Origin: Streptomyces sp. Mut1
GTDB lineage: Bacteria > Actinomycetota > Actinomycetes > Streptomycetales > Streptomycetaceae
Assembly (NCBI RefSeq): GCF_030719295.1
Contig: NZ_CP120997.1
Coordinates: forward strand, 7,016,001 to 7,080,000
Direction: 5' to 3'
DNA: 64,000 nucleotides
Positions 16,107 to 25,501 of this stretch are shown here, piece after piece (within the stretch, counting starts at the first letter, position 1; every line of letters starts with the position of its first letter). Made by a program: the position numbers and the translations under genes. The notes beneath the pieces were generated by a model that ran no database searches, was not told where the DNA came from, and saw nothing but the letters and a program-made list of their open reading frames with translations.

Positions 16107-16129
16107 CGGGCCGCCTACCGGGCGGCCCG
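16107..16129 (-). terminator. hairpin terminator after the LacI gene
   Basis: CGGGCCGCC (16107-16115) pairs with GGCGGCCCG (16121-16129) around a five-base loop. It lies about 40 bases beyond the LacI stop codon on its strand. Confidence 0.65.
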
Positions 16130-16169
16130 CGAACAGGACTTGCTTTTCGGACAGGTGCGGGGCCTCGGC

Positions 16170-17213
16170 TCAGGCGGAGGCGCGGTGGACGAGTTCCGTC
16201 GGGGTGATCACCGACTCCGGGCCCGCGCCCTTGTCGTTCAGCCGCTCCATCAGCAGTCGCACCATCAACCGCCCCATGCCCACCACATCCTGACGGACCG
16301 TCGTCAGTGGCGGGTCCGTGGCCTCGGCGACGGACTCCATGTCGTCGAAGCCGACCAGCGCCACGTCCTCGGGCACGCGCCGGCCCCGTTCGCGCAGCAC
16401 CCGCAGCGCGCCCGATGCCATCAGGTCATTGGCCGCGAACACGGCGTCCAGACCGGGCCGCCGCTCCAGCAGCTCGGCCATCGCCCGCGCGCCGCCCTCC
16501 ACCGTGAAGTCGCCCTCCGCGACCAGCGCGGGGCCGGCGTCGGGCAGGATGTCGGTGTAGCCGTCGATCCGGTCGAGCGCCGATGTCTGGTCGCGCGGGC
16601 CCGCGATGTGCGCGATGTGCCGGCGGCCGAGCGACACCAGATGGCGTACGGCCTCCCGGGCCCCGCCCCGGTTGTCGCAGTCCACGAAGGGCACCGCGAG
16701 TCCGGACCCCGCACCCGGCCGGCCCGGTCTGCCCCCGTACACGGCCGGGACCCCGAACCGGCGGATGACGGCCGGGAGTTCGTCGTCCGTGTGCAGCGAG
16801 AACGCCAGCACCCCGTCGACATGGCCGCCGGCCAGATAGCGGCTTACCCGCTCGAAATCCCCCCGCCCCTCCACCAGGAGGAGCACCAACTGTGCGTCGT
16901 GGGCGTTGAGTTCACGGCTGATGCCACGGATGTGCTGGGAGAAGAACGGGTCGGAGAAGATCCGGGCCTCGGGTTCGTCGATGACGACGGCCACCGCGCC
17001 GTTGCGCCGGGTCACCAGGGTCCGGGCGGCATGGTTCGGAATGTAGCCCAGCTCCTCGACCGCCTTGCGCACCTGGTCCACGAGCGGCTGCCGGACTCCC
17101 GCGCCGCCGTTCACCACCCGGGAGGCCGTCGCCCGGGACACTCCGGCGCGGGCCGCCACCGCTTCCAGCGTGGGGCGCGCGGGCGGCGGGGCATCGGGGG
17201 TCGGACCGGGCAA
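16170..17213 (-). CDS. LacI family transcriptional regulator
   Basis: A 347-residue repressor. The N-terminal HTH reads TLEAVAARAGVSRATASRVVNG (about 15-36), followed by the hinge segment NHAARTLVTRR. The periplasmic-binding-protein-like effector domain ends with VALVGFDDMESVAEATDPPLTTV, the signature that precedes the DNA-binding-coupled dimer surface. It most likely senses a sugar or nucleoside. It is transcribed divergently from the M14 carboxypeptidase across 115 bases; LacI proteins normally regulate adjacent sugar uptake genes, but none are seen next to it, so its target is open. Confidence 0.93.
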   Translation of the reverse strand: MPGPTPDAPPPARPTLEAVAARAGVSRATASRVVNGGAGVRQPLVDQVRKAVEELGYIPNHAARTLVTRRNGAVAVVIDEPEARIFSDPFFSQHIRGISRELNAHDAQLVLLLVEGRGDFERVSRYLAGGHVDGVLAFSLHTDDELPAVIRRFGVPAVYGGRPGRPGAGSGLAVPFVDCDNRGGAREAVRHLVSLGRRHIAHIAGPRDQTSALDRIDGYTDILPDAGPALVAEGDFTVEGGARAMAELLERRPGLDAVFAANDLMASGALRVLRERGRRVPEDVALVGFDDMESVAEATDPPLTTVRQDVVGMGRLMVRLLMERLNDKGAGPESVITPTELVHRASA

Positions 17214-17328
17214 GGGACGCTCCTCAAGGGCGCGGAGGGGGCCGGAAACAGCCGGGACCGGCCGGTCGGCGTGAACCCCGCCAGCCTAAGGGCTGTCGCG
17301 CGGGCGCGGGCCGGAGTATCTTCCGCCC

Positions 17329-18654
17329 ATGCCGATCGCGCCGAGAGGCGGCGGACGGCGGCCGCCCCGGCGCGGCCGCGTCCGCAATCTCGCACTGGCG
17401 GCCGCGTCCGCCGCCCTGGCCGTCCCCCTGATCGCCGTGCCGTCGGACGCCGCCCGCACCGCCCCGCCCCGTACCGGCTTCGAGGTCTCCGCCGGGGCCC
17501 GCTGGACCGGGCAGGCCGAGGAGGCCGCCCTGCTGGCGGGCCTCGGTGGACACGGCGACCGGGTCGCCGTGCGGCGGATCGGCACCACCGCGCAGGGGCG
17601 CCCGCTGCGCCTCGTCCGCGTCGGCAGCCGCGACCCGGACGCGCTCACCGTGCTCCTGGTCTGCGGCCAGCACGGCGACGAGCCCGCCGGACGCGAGGCC
17701 TGCCTGACCGCGGTCCGCGACCTCGTGTACGCCACCGACGCGCGCACCCGCGCCCTTCTGGCCCGGACCGAGATCCTCGTCGTGCCCACCGCCAACCCCG
17801 ACGGCCTGGCCGCCGGGACCCGGGGCAACGCGGACGGCGTGGACATCAACCGCGACCACCTCGCGCTGCGTACCGCCGAGGCCCGTGCCGTCGCCGCCGT
17901 ACTGCGCGACCACGAGCCCGACGTGATCGAGGACCTGCACGAGTACGAGGCGACCGCGCCGTACTACGACAAGGACCTGTTCGTCCTGTGGCCGCGCAAC
18001 CCCAACACCGTCGCCCGGCTGCACGCCGAGGCGCGGGACCTGGCCGAGCGGTGGGTGCGCCCCGCCGCGCTGGACGCCGGATTCAGCAGCGGTGTCTACG
18101 GCGAGTGGACGGACCCGGACACCGGCAGGGTGGTCAAGCGGATCGGGGGTGACGGCCAGGAACGCATCCTGCGCAACATCGCCGGCCTCAAGCACGCGGT
18201 CGGACTGCTGGCCGAGTCCCGTACCGACGCGCTCACCGTGCCCGAGCGCGCCGATGCCGCCCTCGGCAACCGCCGCCGCGTGACCTCGCAACTCACCGTG
18301 CTCAAGGCGCTCTTGCGCTACGCCGACGAGCGGCGCGGGAGCATCGCCGCCGCCACCGCGGCCTCCCGTGCGGCCGGACTCGCCGACCGCGGGCCCGTCC
18401 ACCTCGGCGGCGTGGACGGCGGGGCCCCGGAGCCGGGCGGGACGCCGGACGACCCGCCCTGCGGATACCGGCTCACCCGTGAGCAGTACGCCCGGGTCGG
18501 GCACGAACTCGCCCTGCACGGCGTCACCTCCCGGCCCGACGGCGACGGCGTGTACGTGCCCCTGCGGCAGCCCGCCCGGAACCTGATCCCGCTGCTCCTG
18601 GACGTGCGGGCGGCATATCACCTCACAAAAGGGCAACCCGATACAGCTTGTTGA
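17329..18654 (+). CDS. secreted M14 family zinc carboxypeptidase
   Basis: A 441-residue metallopeptidase. The N-terminus is Arg-rich followed by a hydrophobic stretch (about 19-40, ending PSDAA), an export signal. The zinc ligands are in GQHGDE (H115, E118) and DLHE (H204), with NPDG (156-159) and DINRDH (172-177) giving substrate-binding residues as in the peptidoglycan-processing and succinylglutamate-desuccinylase-like M14 subgroups. A TATCTT element ten bases before the ATG and the lack of a Shine-Dalgarno sequence suggest a leaderless transcript. It may act in cell wall turnover or peptide digestion outside the cell. The LacI gene is divergent. Confidence 0.88.
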   Translation: MPIAPRGGGRRPPRRGRVRNLALAAASAALAVPLIAVPSDAARTAPPRTGFEVSAGARWTGQAEEAALLAGLGGHGDRVAVRRIGTTAQGRPLRLVRVGSRDPDALTVLLVCGQHGDEPAGREACLTAVRDLVYATDARTRALLARTEILVVPTANPDGLAAGTRGNADGVDINRDHLALRTAEARAVAAVLRDHEPDVIEDLHEYEATAPYYDKDLFVLWPRNPNTVARLHAEARDLAERWVRPAALDAGFSSGVYGEWTDPDTGRVVKRIGGDGQERILRNIAGLKHAVGLLAESRTDALTVPERADAALGNRRRVTSQLTVLKALLRYADERRGSIAAATAASRAAGLADRGPVHLGGVDGGAPEPGGTPDDPPCGYRLTREQYARVGHELALHGVTSRPDGDGVYVPLRQPARNLIPLLLDVRAAYHLTKGQPDTAC

Positions 18655-18729
18655 TGCCGGAAGTTGGGCATTTCGTGTGGTACTGCCTACGGAGAGCGAA
18701 TTGTCTGTTTCCGTGGAAAGGTGCCATTC

Positions 18730-20478
18730 GTGTCGCAGGACGATCAGGACGATCAGAGAACGGGCGGCAGGGGGGATCGGCCGGTGACGGCGGATCTGCC
18801 GGGCGACCCGACCCAGAACCGGCGCCCCGTCACCGACCGGGTGGTGTTCGGCGTGACCGCCTGCCTCACCCTCGCCTTCGTGGTCTGGGGCGCCGTCGGC
18901 ACCGACTCGCTGGAGGACGTCTCCGACAAGGCCCTCAACGGACTCATCCACAACGGTGGTTGGGGCTTCATGCTGGCCGCCTCCGGATTCGTGGTCTTCG
19001 CCCTGTGGCTGGCCGTCAGCCGTTACGGCAACATCACCCTCGGCCAGGAGGGCGAGGAGCCGGAATTCCGGACCGTCTCCTGGGTCGCCATGATGTTCAG
19101 CGCCGGCATGGGCATCGGTCTGATGTTCTACGGGGTCAGCGAGCCGCTGGCCCACTTCACCGACCCGCCCCCCGGCACCCACCCCGCCGACGCCGCCGAA
19201 GCGATGCAGACGGCGATGGCCACCACCCTGTTCCACTGGACGCTGCACCCGTGGGCGATCTACGCGGTGGTCGGCCTGGCCATCGCGTACAGCACCTTCC
19301 GGCGCCGCAGGCGGCAGACGATCAGCGCGGTCTTCGAGCCGCTCATCGGCCCCCGCCACGCCCACGGCGGCCTCGGCAGGTTCATCGACATCCTGGCCAT
19401 CTTCGCGACGCTCTTCGGCTCGGCCGCCTCACTCGGACTCGGGGCCCTCCAGATCGGGAGCGGATTCCACGAGCTGAACTGGATGGAGAAGACCGGCACC
19501 GGCCTTCTTGTCCTGATCATCGCCGTGCTGACGATGGCCTTCATCGCCTCCGCGGTCTCCGGCGTCGAGAAAGGCATCCAGTGGCTGTCGAACATCAACA
19601 TGGTGCTCGCCCTGATCCTCGCCGTCTTCGTGTTCATCGCGGGCCCCACCATCATCGTGCTCGACCTGCTGCCGACCTCGATCGCCGCCTACTTCGGTGA
19701 CCTGCCGCAACTGGCCGGCCGTACCGAGGCCACCGGCGAGGGCAAGGTCGCGGACTGGCTCGGCAGCTGGACCGTCTTCTACTGGGCCTGGTGGATCTCC
19801 TGGACGCCCTTCGTCGGCATGTTCATCGCGCGGATCAGCCGCGGCCGGACCATCCGGCAGTTCATCGGCGGCGTCATCCTGGTGCCCAGCACGGTGAGCC
19901 TGATCTGGTTCGCCGTCTTCGGCGGCACCGCGATCAATCTCCAGGAGGCCGGCAAGCTGCGCGGGGCCGACACCCAGGAGGCCCAGCTCTTCGGCGTACT
20001 GCAGCAGTTCCCCATCGCCAGTGTGATGAGCGTGCTGGTGATGGTCCTCGTCGGCATCTTCTTCGTCTCGGGCGCGGACGCCGCGTCGATCGTGATGGGC
20101 ACCCTCTCCCAGAAGGGCATCCTCGAACCCGCCCGGTGGGTCGTCATCTTCTGGGGTGTCGTCACCGGCGCGGTGGCGGCCGTCATGCTGCTGATCGGGA
20201 ACGGCAAGGGCGACGCGCTGGCGGGACTCCAGAACCTGACCATCCTGGTGGCGGCGCCCTTCACCCTGGTGATGATCGGCATGTGCATCGCCCTCATGCG
20301 GGACCTCCGCCACGACCCGCTGATCGTCCGCCGCGAGTTCGGCGTGGAGGCCGTCGAGTCCGCGGTCATCGAGGGGCATGCCAAGTACGACGGCGACTTC
20401 GAGATCCGGATCGGCCCCGGCGGCAGCCAGATCACCACCGAACGCCACGACGAGCCCGGCGGCTCCAGCCCCGCCTGA
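18730..20478 (+). CDS. BCCT family betaine/carnitine/choline transporter
   Basis: About 582 residues with twelve predicted membrane helices. The BCCT core is clear: MMFSAGMGIGLMFYGVSEP, the aromatic box segment WTVFYWAWWISWTPFVGMFIARISRGRT, and conserved GTAINLQEAG and FFVSGADAAS segments. The family imports quaternary ammonium osmolytes such as glycine betaine, coupled to sodium or proton. I chose the GTG at 18730 after GGAAAGG; a GTG at 18784 is an alternative since residues 1-35 are hydrophilic and poorly conserved. The hydrophilic C-terminal tail (about 55 residues) could be the osmosensory region. It follows the carboxypeptidase after 75 bases but is probably transcribed on its own. Confidence 0.92.
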   Translation: MSQDDQDDQRTGGRGDRPVTADLPGDPTQNRRPVTDRVVFGVTACLTLAFVVWGAVGTDSLEDVSDKALNGLIHNGGWGFMLAASGFVVFALWLAVSRYGNITLGQEGEEPEFRTVSWVAMMFSAGMGIGLMFYGVSEPLAHFTDPPPGTHPADAAEAMQTAMATTLFHWTLHPWAIYAVVGLAIAYSTFRRRRRQTISAVFEPLIGPRHAHGGLGRFIDILAIFATLFGSAASLGLGALQIGSGFHELNWMEKTGTGLLVLIIAVLTMAFIASAVSGVEKGIQWLSNINMVLALILAVFVFIAGPTIIVLDLLPTSIAAYFGDLPQLAGRTEATGEGKVADWLGSWTVFYWAWWISWTPFVGMFIARISRGRTIRQFIGGVILVPSTVSLIWFAVFGGTAINLQEAGKLRGADTQEAQLFGVLQQFPIASVMSVLVMVLVGIFFVSGADAASIVMGTLSQKGILEPARWVVIFWGVVTGAVAAVMLLIGNGKGDALAGLQNLTILVAAPFTLVMIGMCIALMRDLRHDPLIVRREFGVEAVESAVIEGHAKYDGDFEIRIGPGGSQITTERHDEPGGSSPA

Positions 20479-20577
20479 CCGGCCGGCTGCCCGTGCGGCC
20501 CGGCGCAGGCGCGGAGCCGCGCCGCCACCGGGCCGCGTGGGGGCGCGGCCCATAGCCGCGCGCCCGCCGGGCCGTGC

Positions 20578-20656
20578 GGCGCTCACTCCACCAGCCGCGC
20601 CGCCGCCCGGGCCGCGCGCCACGGCGCTCAGTCCACCAGCCGCGCCGCCTCCCGGG
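20578..20656. repeat. partial duplication of the end of the D-amino-acid oxidase gene
   Basis: A 34-base sequence at 20578-20611 recurs at 20623-20656 with two mismatches. The second copy encodes the last codons and stop of the oxidase (Ala-Arg-Leu-Val-Asp-stop); the first lies just downstream of that stop and would encode Ala-Arg-Leu-Val-Glu-stop. It looks like a short tandem duplication of the gene terminus. Confidence 0.85.
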
Positions 20657-21551
20657 CGCAGCCCAGGGCCACCGTCACCCCCGCGCCGCCGTGGCCGTAG
20701 TTGTGCACCAGCCGCCCGCCCCCGGCCAGGGTCTCGGCCTCGATACGGACCCCGGCGTCCCGGGCCGGCCGCAGCCCCACCCGGTGCCCGATGACCCGCG
20801 CCCCGGCGATCTCCGGCCGGACCCGGGCGCACCGGGCCACGATCTCCTCGGCCGTACGGGGATCGGGCACGGTGCTCCAGTCGTCGGCCACCGCCGTGCC
20901 GCCGAGGACCAGCCGGCCGGGCTGCGGGAAGAAGTAGGTGGTCTCGCTCGACTCCGGACCGGCCTCGGTGAACCACTCCCGTATGCCCGGGTTCTCCACC
21001 AGCACCAACTGCCCGCGCACGGGCCGCACCCCGGCGTCGGGCACCAGTTCGCGGGCGCCGAGCCCGGCGCAGTTGACCACCGTCCCCGCCTCGGCGGCCG
21101 CCTCGCCGAACGAGGCGACCGTGCGCCGCTCGACCGACCCCCCGGCGGCCCGGACCTGCCCCTCCAGCCACTCCAGATGGGCCGGCATATCGATCAGCGG
21201 CAGCCGGCAGCGCAGCCCATCGGAGCTCTCCACAGCGCCCTTCAGCTCCCCGGCCCACGGCCCGAGGGCCGCGAGGCGCTCGCCCCGGTGCAGGCCGTCG
21301 ACCAGCCGCACACCGGTCTCCTCCGGGCGGGCGGCCAGCTCCTCGTACCAGCGCAGCCCGGTCAGCGACCAGTCGCCGACCCGGTCCAGCGGCTCGATCC
21401 GGTAGGGCCACCACAGGGCCCCCGCCACCGCCGACGTCGTGTCGCCGGCGGGTTCCCGGGACCACACCCGCACCCGGTGTCCCCGCCCGGCCAGCACCAT
21501 CGCCGTGGTCAGCCCGCTGACCCCGCCGCCCACCACGATCACGTCCGACAC
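20628..21551 (-). CDS. D-amino-acid oxidase family FAD-dependent oxidoreductase
   Basis: About 307 residues from the GTG at 21551 (AAGGGCGGAG upstream); a GTG at 21587 would add 12 residues. The FAD dinucleotide-binding GGGVSGLTTA lies at the N-terminus, SAVAGALWWPY matches the DAO substrate/flavin loop, VNCAGLGARELVPD the middle FAD contact, and RPVRGQ, RVGLRPARD and HNYGHGGAGVT the conserved C-terminal half. The enzyme would oxidise neutral or basic D-amino acids to 2-oxo acids, releasing ammonia and hydrogen peroxide. No peroxisome-like tag is expected in bacteria. It is convergent with the BCCT gene and divergent from the ABC-F gene. Confidence 0.88.
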   Translation of the reverse strand: MSDVIVVGGGVSGLTTAMVLAGRGHRVRVWSREPAGDTTSAVAGALWWPYRIEPLDRVGDWSLTGLRWYEELAARPEETGVRLVDGLHRGERLAALGPWAGELKGAVESSDGLRCRLPLIDMPAHLEWLEGQVRAAGGSVERRTVASFGEAAAEAGTVVNCAGLGARELVPDAGVRPVRGQLVLVENPGIREWFTEAGPESSETTYFFPQPGRLVLGGTAVADDWSTVPDPRTAEEIVARCARVRPEIAGARVIGHRVGLRPARDAGVRIEAETLAGGGRLVHNYGHGGAGVTVALGCAREAARLVD

Positions 21552-21677
21552 CGCTGCTCCGCCCTTCGCCTCCGGATGCGCGTCCACGGCCGCACTCTAG
21601 GGGCTGCCCGGGAGACTCCCGCCGGCCGCCCCGGCCGTCTCAGTGGCCCTGTCGCGCCGATTAGGATCGGCACCCTG

Positions 21678-23315
21678 ATGACTGCCACTCTCGTCGCCAA
21701 GGACCTCGCCGCCGGACACGGCGACCGCACGCTGTTCGCCGGGCTCGACCTCGTCGTCGCTCCCGGTGACGTGATCGGTCTCGTCGGAGCCAACGGCGCC
21801 GGAAAATCGTCACTCCTGCGGCTGCTCGCCGGGCTCGACCAGCCGGAGGAGGGCGAGCTCCGGCTCTCCCCGCCCACCGCCACCGTCGGCCACCTGCCCC
21901 AGGAGCCCGAGCGGCGCCCCGGCGAGACCGTACGGGAGTTCCTGGCCCGCCGCACCGGCGTCGCCGAGGCCCAGACCGCCATGGACACCGCCACACAGGC
22001 CCTGGTCGACGGCGCCCCCGGCGCGGACGACGCGTACTCCGAGTCACTGGAGCGCTGGCTCGCACTCGGCGGCGCGGACCTGGACGAGCGGGCCGAGGAG
22101 ACGGCGGCCGAACTCGGCCTGACCGTCGGGCTCGACCTGCCGATGACCGCGCTCTCCGGCGGCCAGGCAGCCCGCGCCGGACTCGCCTCGCTGCTGCTGT
22201 CGCGCTACGACGTCTTCCTGCTCGACGAGCCCACCAACGACCTGGACCTGGACGGTCTGGAGCGCCTGGAGAAGTACGTCTCGGGGCTGCGCTCCGGCAC
22301 CGTCGTCATCAGCCACGACCGCGAGTTCCTCATGCGCACGGTCACCAAGGTCCTCGAACTCGACCTGGCCCAGCAGCAGATCAACCTGTACGGCGGTGGC
22401 TACGCGGCCTACCTGGAGGAACGCGAACGCGCCCGCCGGCACGCGCGCGAGGAGTACGAGGAGTACTCCGACAAGCGCTCGGCGCTGGAGGGCCGCGCCC
22501 TGATGCAGCGCTCCTGGATGGACAAGGGCGTCAAGAACGCCCGCCGCAAGGCCACCGACTCCGACAAGATCGGCCGCAAGTTCCGCAGCGAGTCGAGCGA
22601 GAAGCAGGCCGCGAAGGCCCGGCAGACCCAGCGCATGATCGAGCGGCTCGACGTGGTGGACGAGCCGCGCAAGGAGTGGGAGCTGCGCATGGAGATCGCC
22701 TCCGCGCCCCGCTCCGGCTCGGTCGTCGCCACCCTGCGCGAGGCGCGGGCCGTGCGCGGCGACTTCGTGTTCGGTCCGGCCTCGCTCCAGATCGACTGGG
22801 CGGACCGGGTCGCCATCACCGGCGCCAACGGCTCCGGGAAGTCGACCCTGCTGGCCGCGCTGCTCGGCCGCCTCCCGCTGGACTCGGGGCACGCGAGCCT
22901 CGGGTCCGGTGTGGTCGTCGGAGAGGTGGACCAGGCGCGGAAGCTCTTCCACGGCTCGGAGTCCCTCCTGGAGGCGTTCTGCGCGGCGGTCCCCGAGACG
23001 GAACCGGCCGACGTCCGCACGCTCCTCGCCAAATTCGGCCTGCGCGCCGACCACGTCATGCGCCCCGCCACCACCCTCTCCCCGGGTGAACGCACCCGGG
23101 CGGCGCTCGCACTGCTCCAGGGCCGGGGCGTCAACCTCCTGGTCCTGGACGAGCCCACCAACCACCTGGACCTGCCGGCGATCGAGCAGCTGGAATCGGC
23201 GCTCGACTCCTACACCGGAACCCTGCTGCTGGTCACACACGACCGCCGGATGCTGGAGGCGGTCCACACGACCCGCCGGATCGAGGTCGCGGACGGCAGG
23301 GTGACGGAGGCCTGA
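21678..23315 (+). CDS. ABC-F family ATP-binding protein
   Basis: A 545-residue soluble protein with two ABC cassettes and no membrane domain. The first cassette has GANGAGKSS, LSGGQAARAGLASLL and LLDEPTNDLDLDGLE. The linker (about residues 240-330) is charged, with ERARRHAREEYEEY, as in ABC-F translation factors. The second cassette has GANGSGKST, a modified signature LSPGERTRAALALL and LVLDEPTNHLDLPAIE. ABC-F proteins act on the ribosomal E site, either as translation factors or by protecting against antibiotics. The protein could give resistance to a 50S-binding drug, but nothing nearby shows biosynthesis. The start is the ATG at 21678; the upstream frame is antisense to the oxidase. Confidence 0.92.
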   Translation: MTATLVAKDLAAGHGDRTLFAGLDLVVAPGDVIGLVGANGAGKSSLLRLLAGLDQPEEGELRLSPPTATVGHLPQEPERRPGETVREFLARRTGVAEAQTAMDTATQALVDGAPGADDAYSESLERWLALGGADLDERAEETAAELGLTVGLDLPMTALSGGQAARAGLASLLLSRYDVFLLDEPTNDLDLDGLERLEKYVSGLRSGTVVISHDREFLMRTVTKVLELDLAQQQINLYGGGYAAYLEERERARRHAREEYEEYSDKRSALEGRALMQRSWMDKGVKNARRKATDSDKIGRKFRSESSEKQAAKARQTQRMIERLDVVDEPRKEWELRMEIASAPRSGSVVATLREARAVRGDFVFGPASLQIDWADRVAITGANGSGKSTLLAALLGRLPLDSGHASLGSGVVVGEVDQARKLFHGSESLLEAFCAAVPETEPADVRTLLAKFGLRADHVMRPATTLSPGERTRAALALLQGRGVNLLVLDEPTNHLDLPAIEQLESALDSYTGTLLLVTHDRRMLEAVHTTRRIEVADGRVTEA

Positions 23316-23331
23316 GAAACCCCGGCCACGC

Positions 23332-23345
23332 TTTGGTATGCCAAA
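23332..23345. promoter_or_regulatory. GntR-type operator 1
   Basis: TTTGGTATGCCAAA is a 14-base palindrome apart from its central base pairs. It lies 17 bases after the ABC-F stop and 136 bases before the GntR start. The core TTGGYATRCCAA is shared with operator 2 and fits FCD-type GntR recognition. Confidence 0.75.
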
Positions 23346-23399
23346 GAGCGGCCCATCCACCCACACCACTCCAATAATCCCTCGTGACGTACCCGAGAC

Positions 23400-23427
23400 G
23401 GTAGCGCTTGGCATACCAAGTGCTACC
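23400..23427. promoter_or_regulatory. GntR-type operator 2, extended inverted repeat
   Basis: The arms GGTAGCGCTTGG and CCAAGTGCTACC (11 of 12 paired) flank a CATA centre, with the inner CTTGGCATACCAAG matching operator 1. It ends 53 bases before the GntR ATG, where it would overlap the promoter, indicating autoregulation and probably control of the adjacent amidohydrolase. Confidence 0.8.
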
Positions 23428-23480
23428 GTCGCCTTGTCCCGGCCTTCTCCACCCCCCGGCCCGATCAAGGAGACCGCACG

Positions 23481-24149
23481 ATGACCGACGCGCCCGGCCC
23501 CGGGGCCTCCCACGCCGACCACGCGGAGCGGGCGATCCGGGCGGGCATCCTGTCCGGCGCCCACCCGCCGGGTTCACGGCTGCGTGAGCGCGAGCTGTCG
23601 GAGCGCCTGGGCTTCTCCCGCATCCCCGTCCGCGAGGCGCTGACCCGGCTGACCGGCGAGGGCCTGGTCGTGCTCTCGCCGCGCCGGGGCGCCTCCGTGC
23701 GCGACCTCTCGCTGCGGGACGTCGCCGAACTCTTCGACCTCCGCCTCAGCCTTGAGGTGTTCGCCGCCCGCAGGGCGGCGGAGGCGTGCGCCGCCGGGGG
23801 AGACGGCGACCGGCTGAGGGCCCTCATGGCGGCGGCGCAGGACGCCACCCGGCGCGGTGACGCCGACGAGATCCCGGCCGCGAACACCGCCCTGCACGCG
23901 GAGATCGTCGCGATGACCGGCAACCGGCTGCTCCGGGACGCGCTACAGCCCTCGCTCGGCCTGGTGCAGTGGCTGTTCACCCTCACCGGGGGCCGAGACC
24001 CGCGTGTCCAGTGCGCCGAACACCAGGACATCTGCGCCGCGATCCACGCGGGCAAGCCCGAACTGGCCGCCGCCCTCTCCTACGCACACATCGAACGGGG
24101 CAGGGCCCCCTCCCTGGCGACCCTGGCCGGAGTGCTCCCGGCCGAGTAG
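23481..24149 (+). CDS. GntR family (FCD) transcriptional regulator
   Basis: A 222-residue regulator. The winged HTH covers about 14-75 (AIRAGILSGAHPPGSRLRERELSERLGFSRIPVREAL), followed by a helical FCD ligand domain with DLRLSLEVFAARRA and metal/ligand residues in NTALHAEIVAMTGN and EHQDICAAI. FCD regulators sense carboxylic acids and related metabolites. AAGGAG precedes the ATG. The two palindromes upstream are its likely binding sites. The next gene, 72 bases on in the same direction, is an amidohydrolase, the probable target. Confidence 0.92.
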   Translation: MTDAPGPGASHADHAERAIRAGILSGAHPPGSRLRERELSERLGFSRIPVREALTRLTGEGLVVLSPRRGASVRDLSLRDVAELFDLRLSLEVFAARRAAEACAAGGDGDRLRALMAAAQDATRRGDADEIPAANTALHAEIVAMTGNRLLRDALQPSLGLVQWLFTLTGGRDPRVQCAEHQDICAAIHAGKPELAAALSYAHIERGRAPSLATLAGVLPAE

Positions 24150-24221
24150 GCCGGGCGTACCGGGTGGCCGGCCGCTTCCGCACCACACCACGTCACACGA
24201 ACCACCGAGGAGACGCGCCGC

Positions 24222-25448
24222 ATGCTGATCAGAGACGTCCGCCCGTGGGGCGGGGAGCCGAGCGACCTCACGGTCGAGGACGGGGTGATCACCGCGGTCG
24301 CCCCGCACGACCCGGCCCGCACCCACCACGGCGACACGGTGGCCGGCCGGGGACGGCTCGTACTGCCGTCCTTCTCGGACGTCCACTGCCACCTGGACTC
24401 CACCCGCATGGGGCTGCCCTTCCGCCCGCACACGGGTGCCCCCGGCGTCTGGGGGATGATGCTGAACGACCGCGCGCACTGGCGCGAGGACGAGTGGAGT
24501 GTGGCCGAGCGGGCCACGTACACCTTGGGCCGCATGATCGAGTGCGGCACCACCCGTGTCCGCAGCTACGCCCAGATCGACGCGGACTGCGGTCTTGAGC
24601 GCTTCGAGGGCGTCCTCGCGGCCAAGGAGGCGCACGCCGGGCGGTGCGAGGTCGAGATCATGGCCTTCCCGCAGGCCGGCCTGCTCAGGGAGAAGGGCGT
24701 GCCTGAGCTGATGGACCGCGCGCTGTCCTCGGGCGCTGCCGTCGTCGGCGGCATCGATCCGTGCACCCTGGACCGCGACCCCGTACGCCACCTCGACATC
24801 GTCTTCGAGCTGGCCGAGCGCCACCGGGCCCCGGTCGACATCCACCTCCACGAGCCGGGCGCGCTCGGGGTGTTCAGCGTCGACCTGATCCTGGAACGGG
24901 TGCGGGCCCTGGACATGGCCGGTCAGGTGACGCTCTCGCACGCCTACGACCTGGGCTCCGTGGACGAAACGACCACCCGCCGCCTGATCGAGGAGTTCGC
25001 CGAGCTGGACATCGCGATGGCGACCGTCGCCCCGGCCCGGCACCACGCGCTGCCCCTGACGGGCCTGACCGCGGCCGGTGTCCGGGTGGGCCTCGGCGAG
25101 GACGGCCAGCGGGACTTCTGGTCGCCGTACGGCAACGGCGACATGCTGGACCGCACCTGGCAGCTCGCCTTCACCAACGGTTACCGGGCCGACGAGCTGA
25201 TCGAACACTGCGTGGCCGTGGCCACCATGGGCGGCGCCTCGATCCTCCGGAACGGCCCCGCCCGCCTGACCTCCACCACGGACCGCCCCGGCCTGACGCC
25301 GGGCGCGAGGGCCGACCTGCTGCTGGTGGCGGGCGAGACGGTGACGTCGGCGGTGATGGACCGCGGCAACGACCGAACGGTGCTGCACAGGGGCCACGTG
25401 GTGGCGGACGGCCCCGGCCCCGAAATCCCCAGCCACGCCGGCGCTTGA
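24222..25448 (+). CDS. cytosine-deaminase-like amidohydrolase
   Basis: A 408-residue metal-dependent hydrolase of the CodA/cytosine deaminase subgroup. The HxH motif is in FSDVHCHLDSTR (about residue 55), with IHLHEPG (His), LSHAYDLG (His) and LGEDGQRDFWSPYGNGDM (Asp) giving the remaining ligands, and a GARADLLLV C-terminal sandwich. CodA homologues deaminate cytosine, isoguanine or creatinine-like ureides, so nucleobase or heterocycle salvage is likely. GAGGAG precedes the ATG. The last eight residues and the stop codon fall inside an intergenic repeat unit, so the natural C-terminus may have been altered by repeat insertion. Confidence 0.87.
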   Translation: MLIRDVRPWGGEPSDLTVEDGVITAVAPHDPARTHHGDTVAGRGRLVLPSFSDVHCHLDSTRMGLPFRPHTGAPGVWGMMLNDRAHWREDEWSVAERATYTLGRMIECGTTRVRSYAQIDADCGLERFEGVLAAKEAHAGRCEVEIMAFPQAGLLREKGVPELMDRALSSGAAVVGGIDPCTLDRDPVRHLDIVFELAERHRAPVDIHLHEPGALGVFSVDLILERVRALDMAGQVTLSHAYDLGSVDETTTRRLIEEFAELDIAMATVAPARHHALPLTGLTAAGVRVGLGEDGQRDFWSPYGNGDMLDRTWQLAFTNGYRADELIEHCVAVATMGGASILRNGPARLTSTTDRPGLTPGARADLLLVAGETVTSAVMDRGNDRTVLHRGHVVADGPGPEIPSHAGA

Positions 25449-25501
25449 GGAGTGGGGCCCGGAATCCCCAGCCCCTCCGGCGTTTGAGGAGCGGGGTCCG
25501 G
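25424..25501 (+). repeat. 39-bp tandem duplication of an intergenic Streptomyces-type repeat
   Basis: Units at 25424-25462 and 25463-25501 differ at five positions. They contain the CCGGCGYTTGAGGAG core that I remember as abundant between Streptomyces genes. The first unit supplies the last eight codons and TGA of the amidohydrolase; the second abuts a terminator hairpin. Confidence 0.85.

Noticed and set aside
20574..21677. N-terminal extension of the ABC-F protein by 368 codons
   Set aside because: The extension is antisense to the oxidase gene and of biased composition; the ATG at 21678 begins exactly where the ABC-F fold should.
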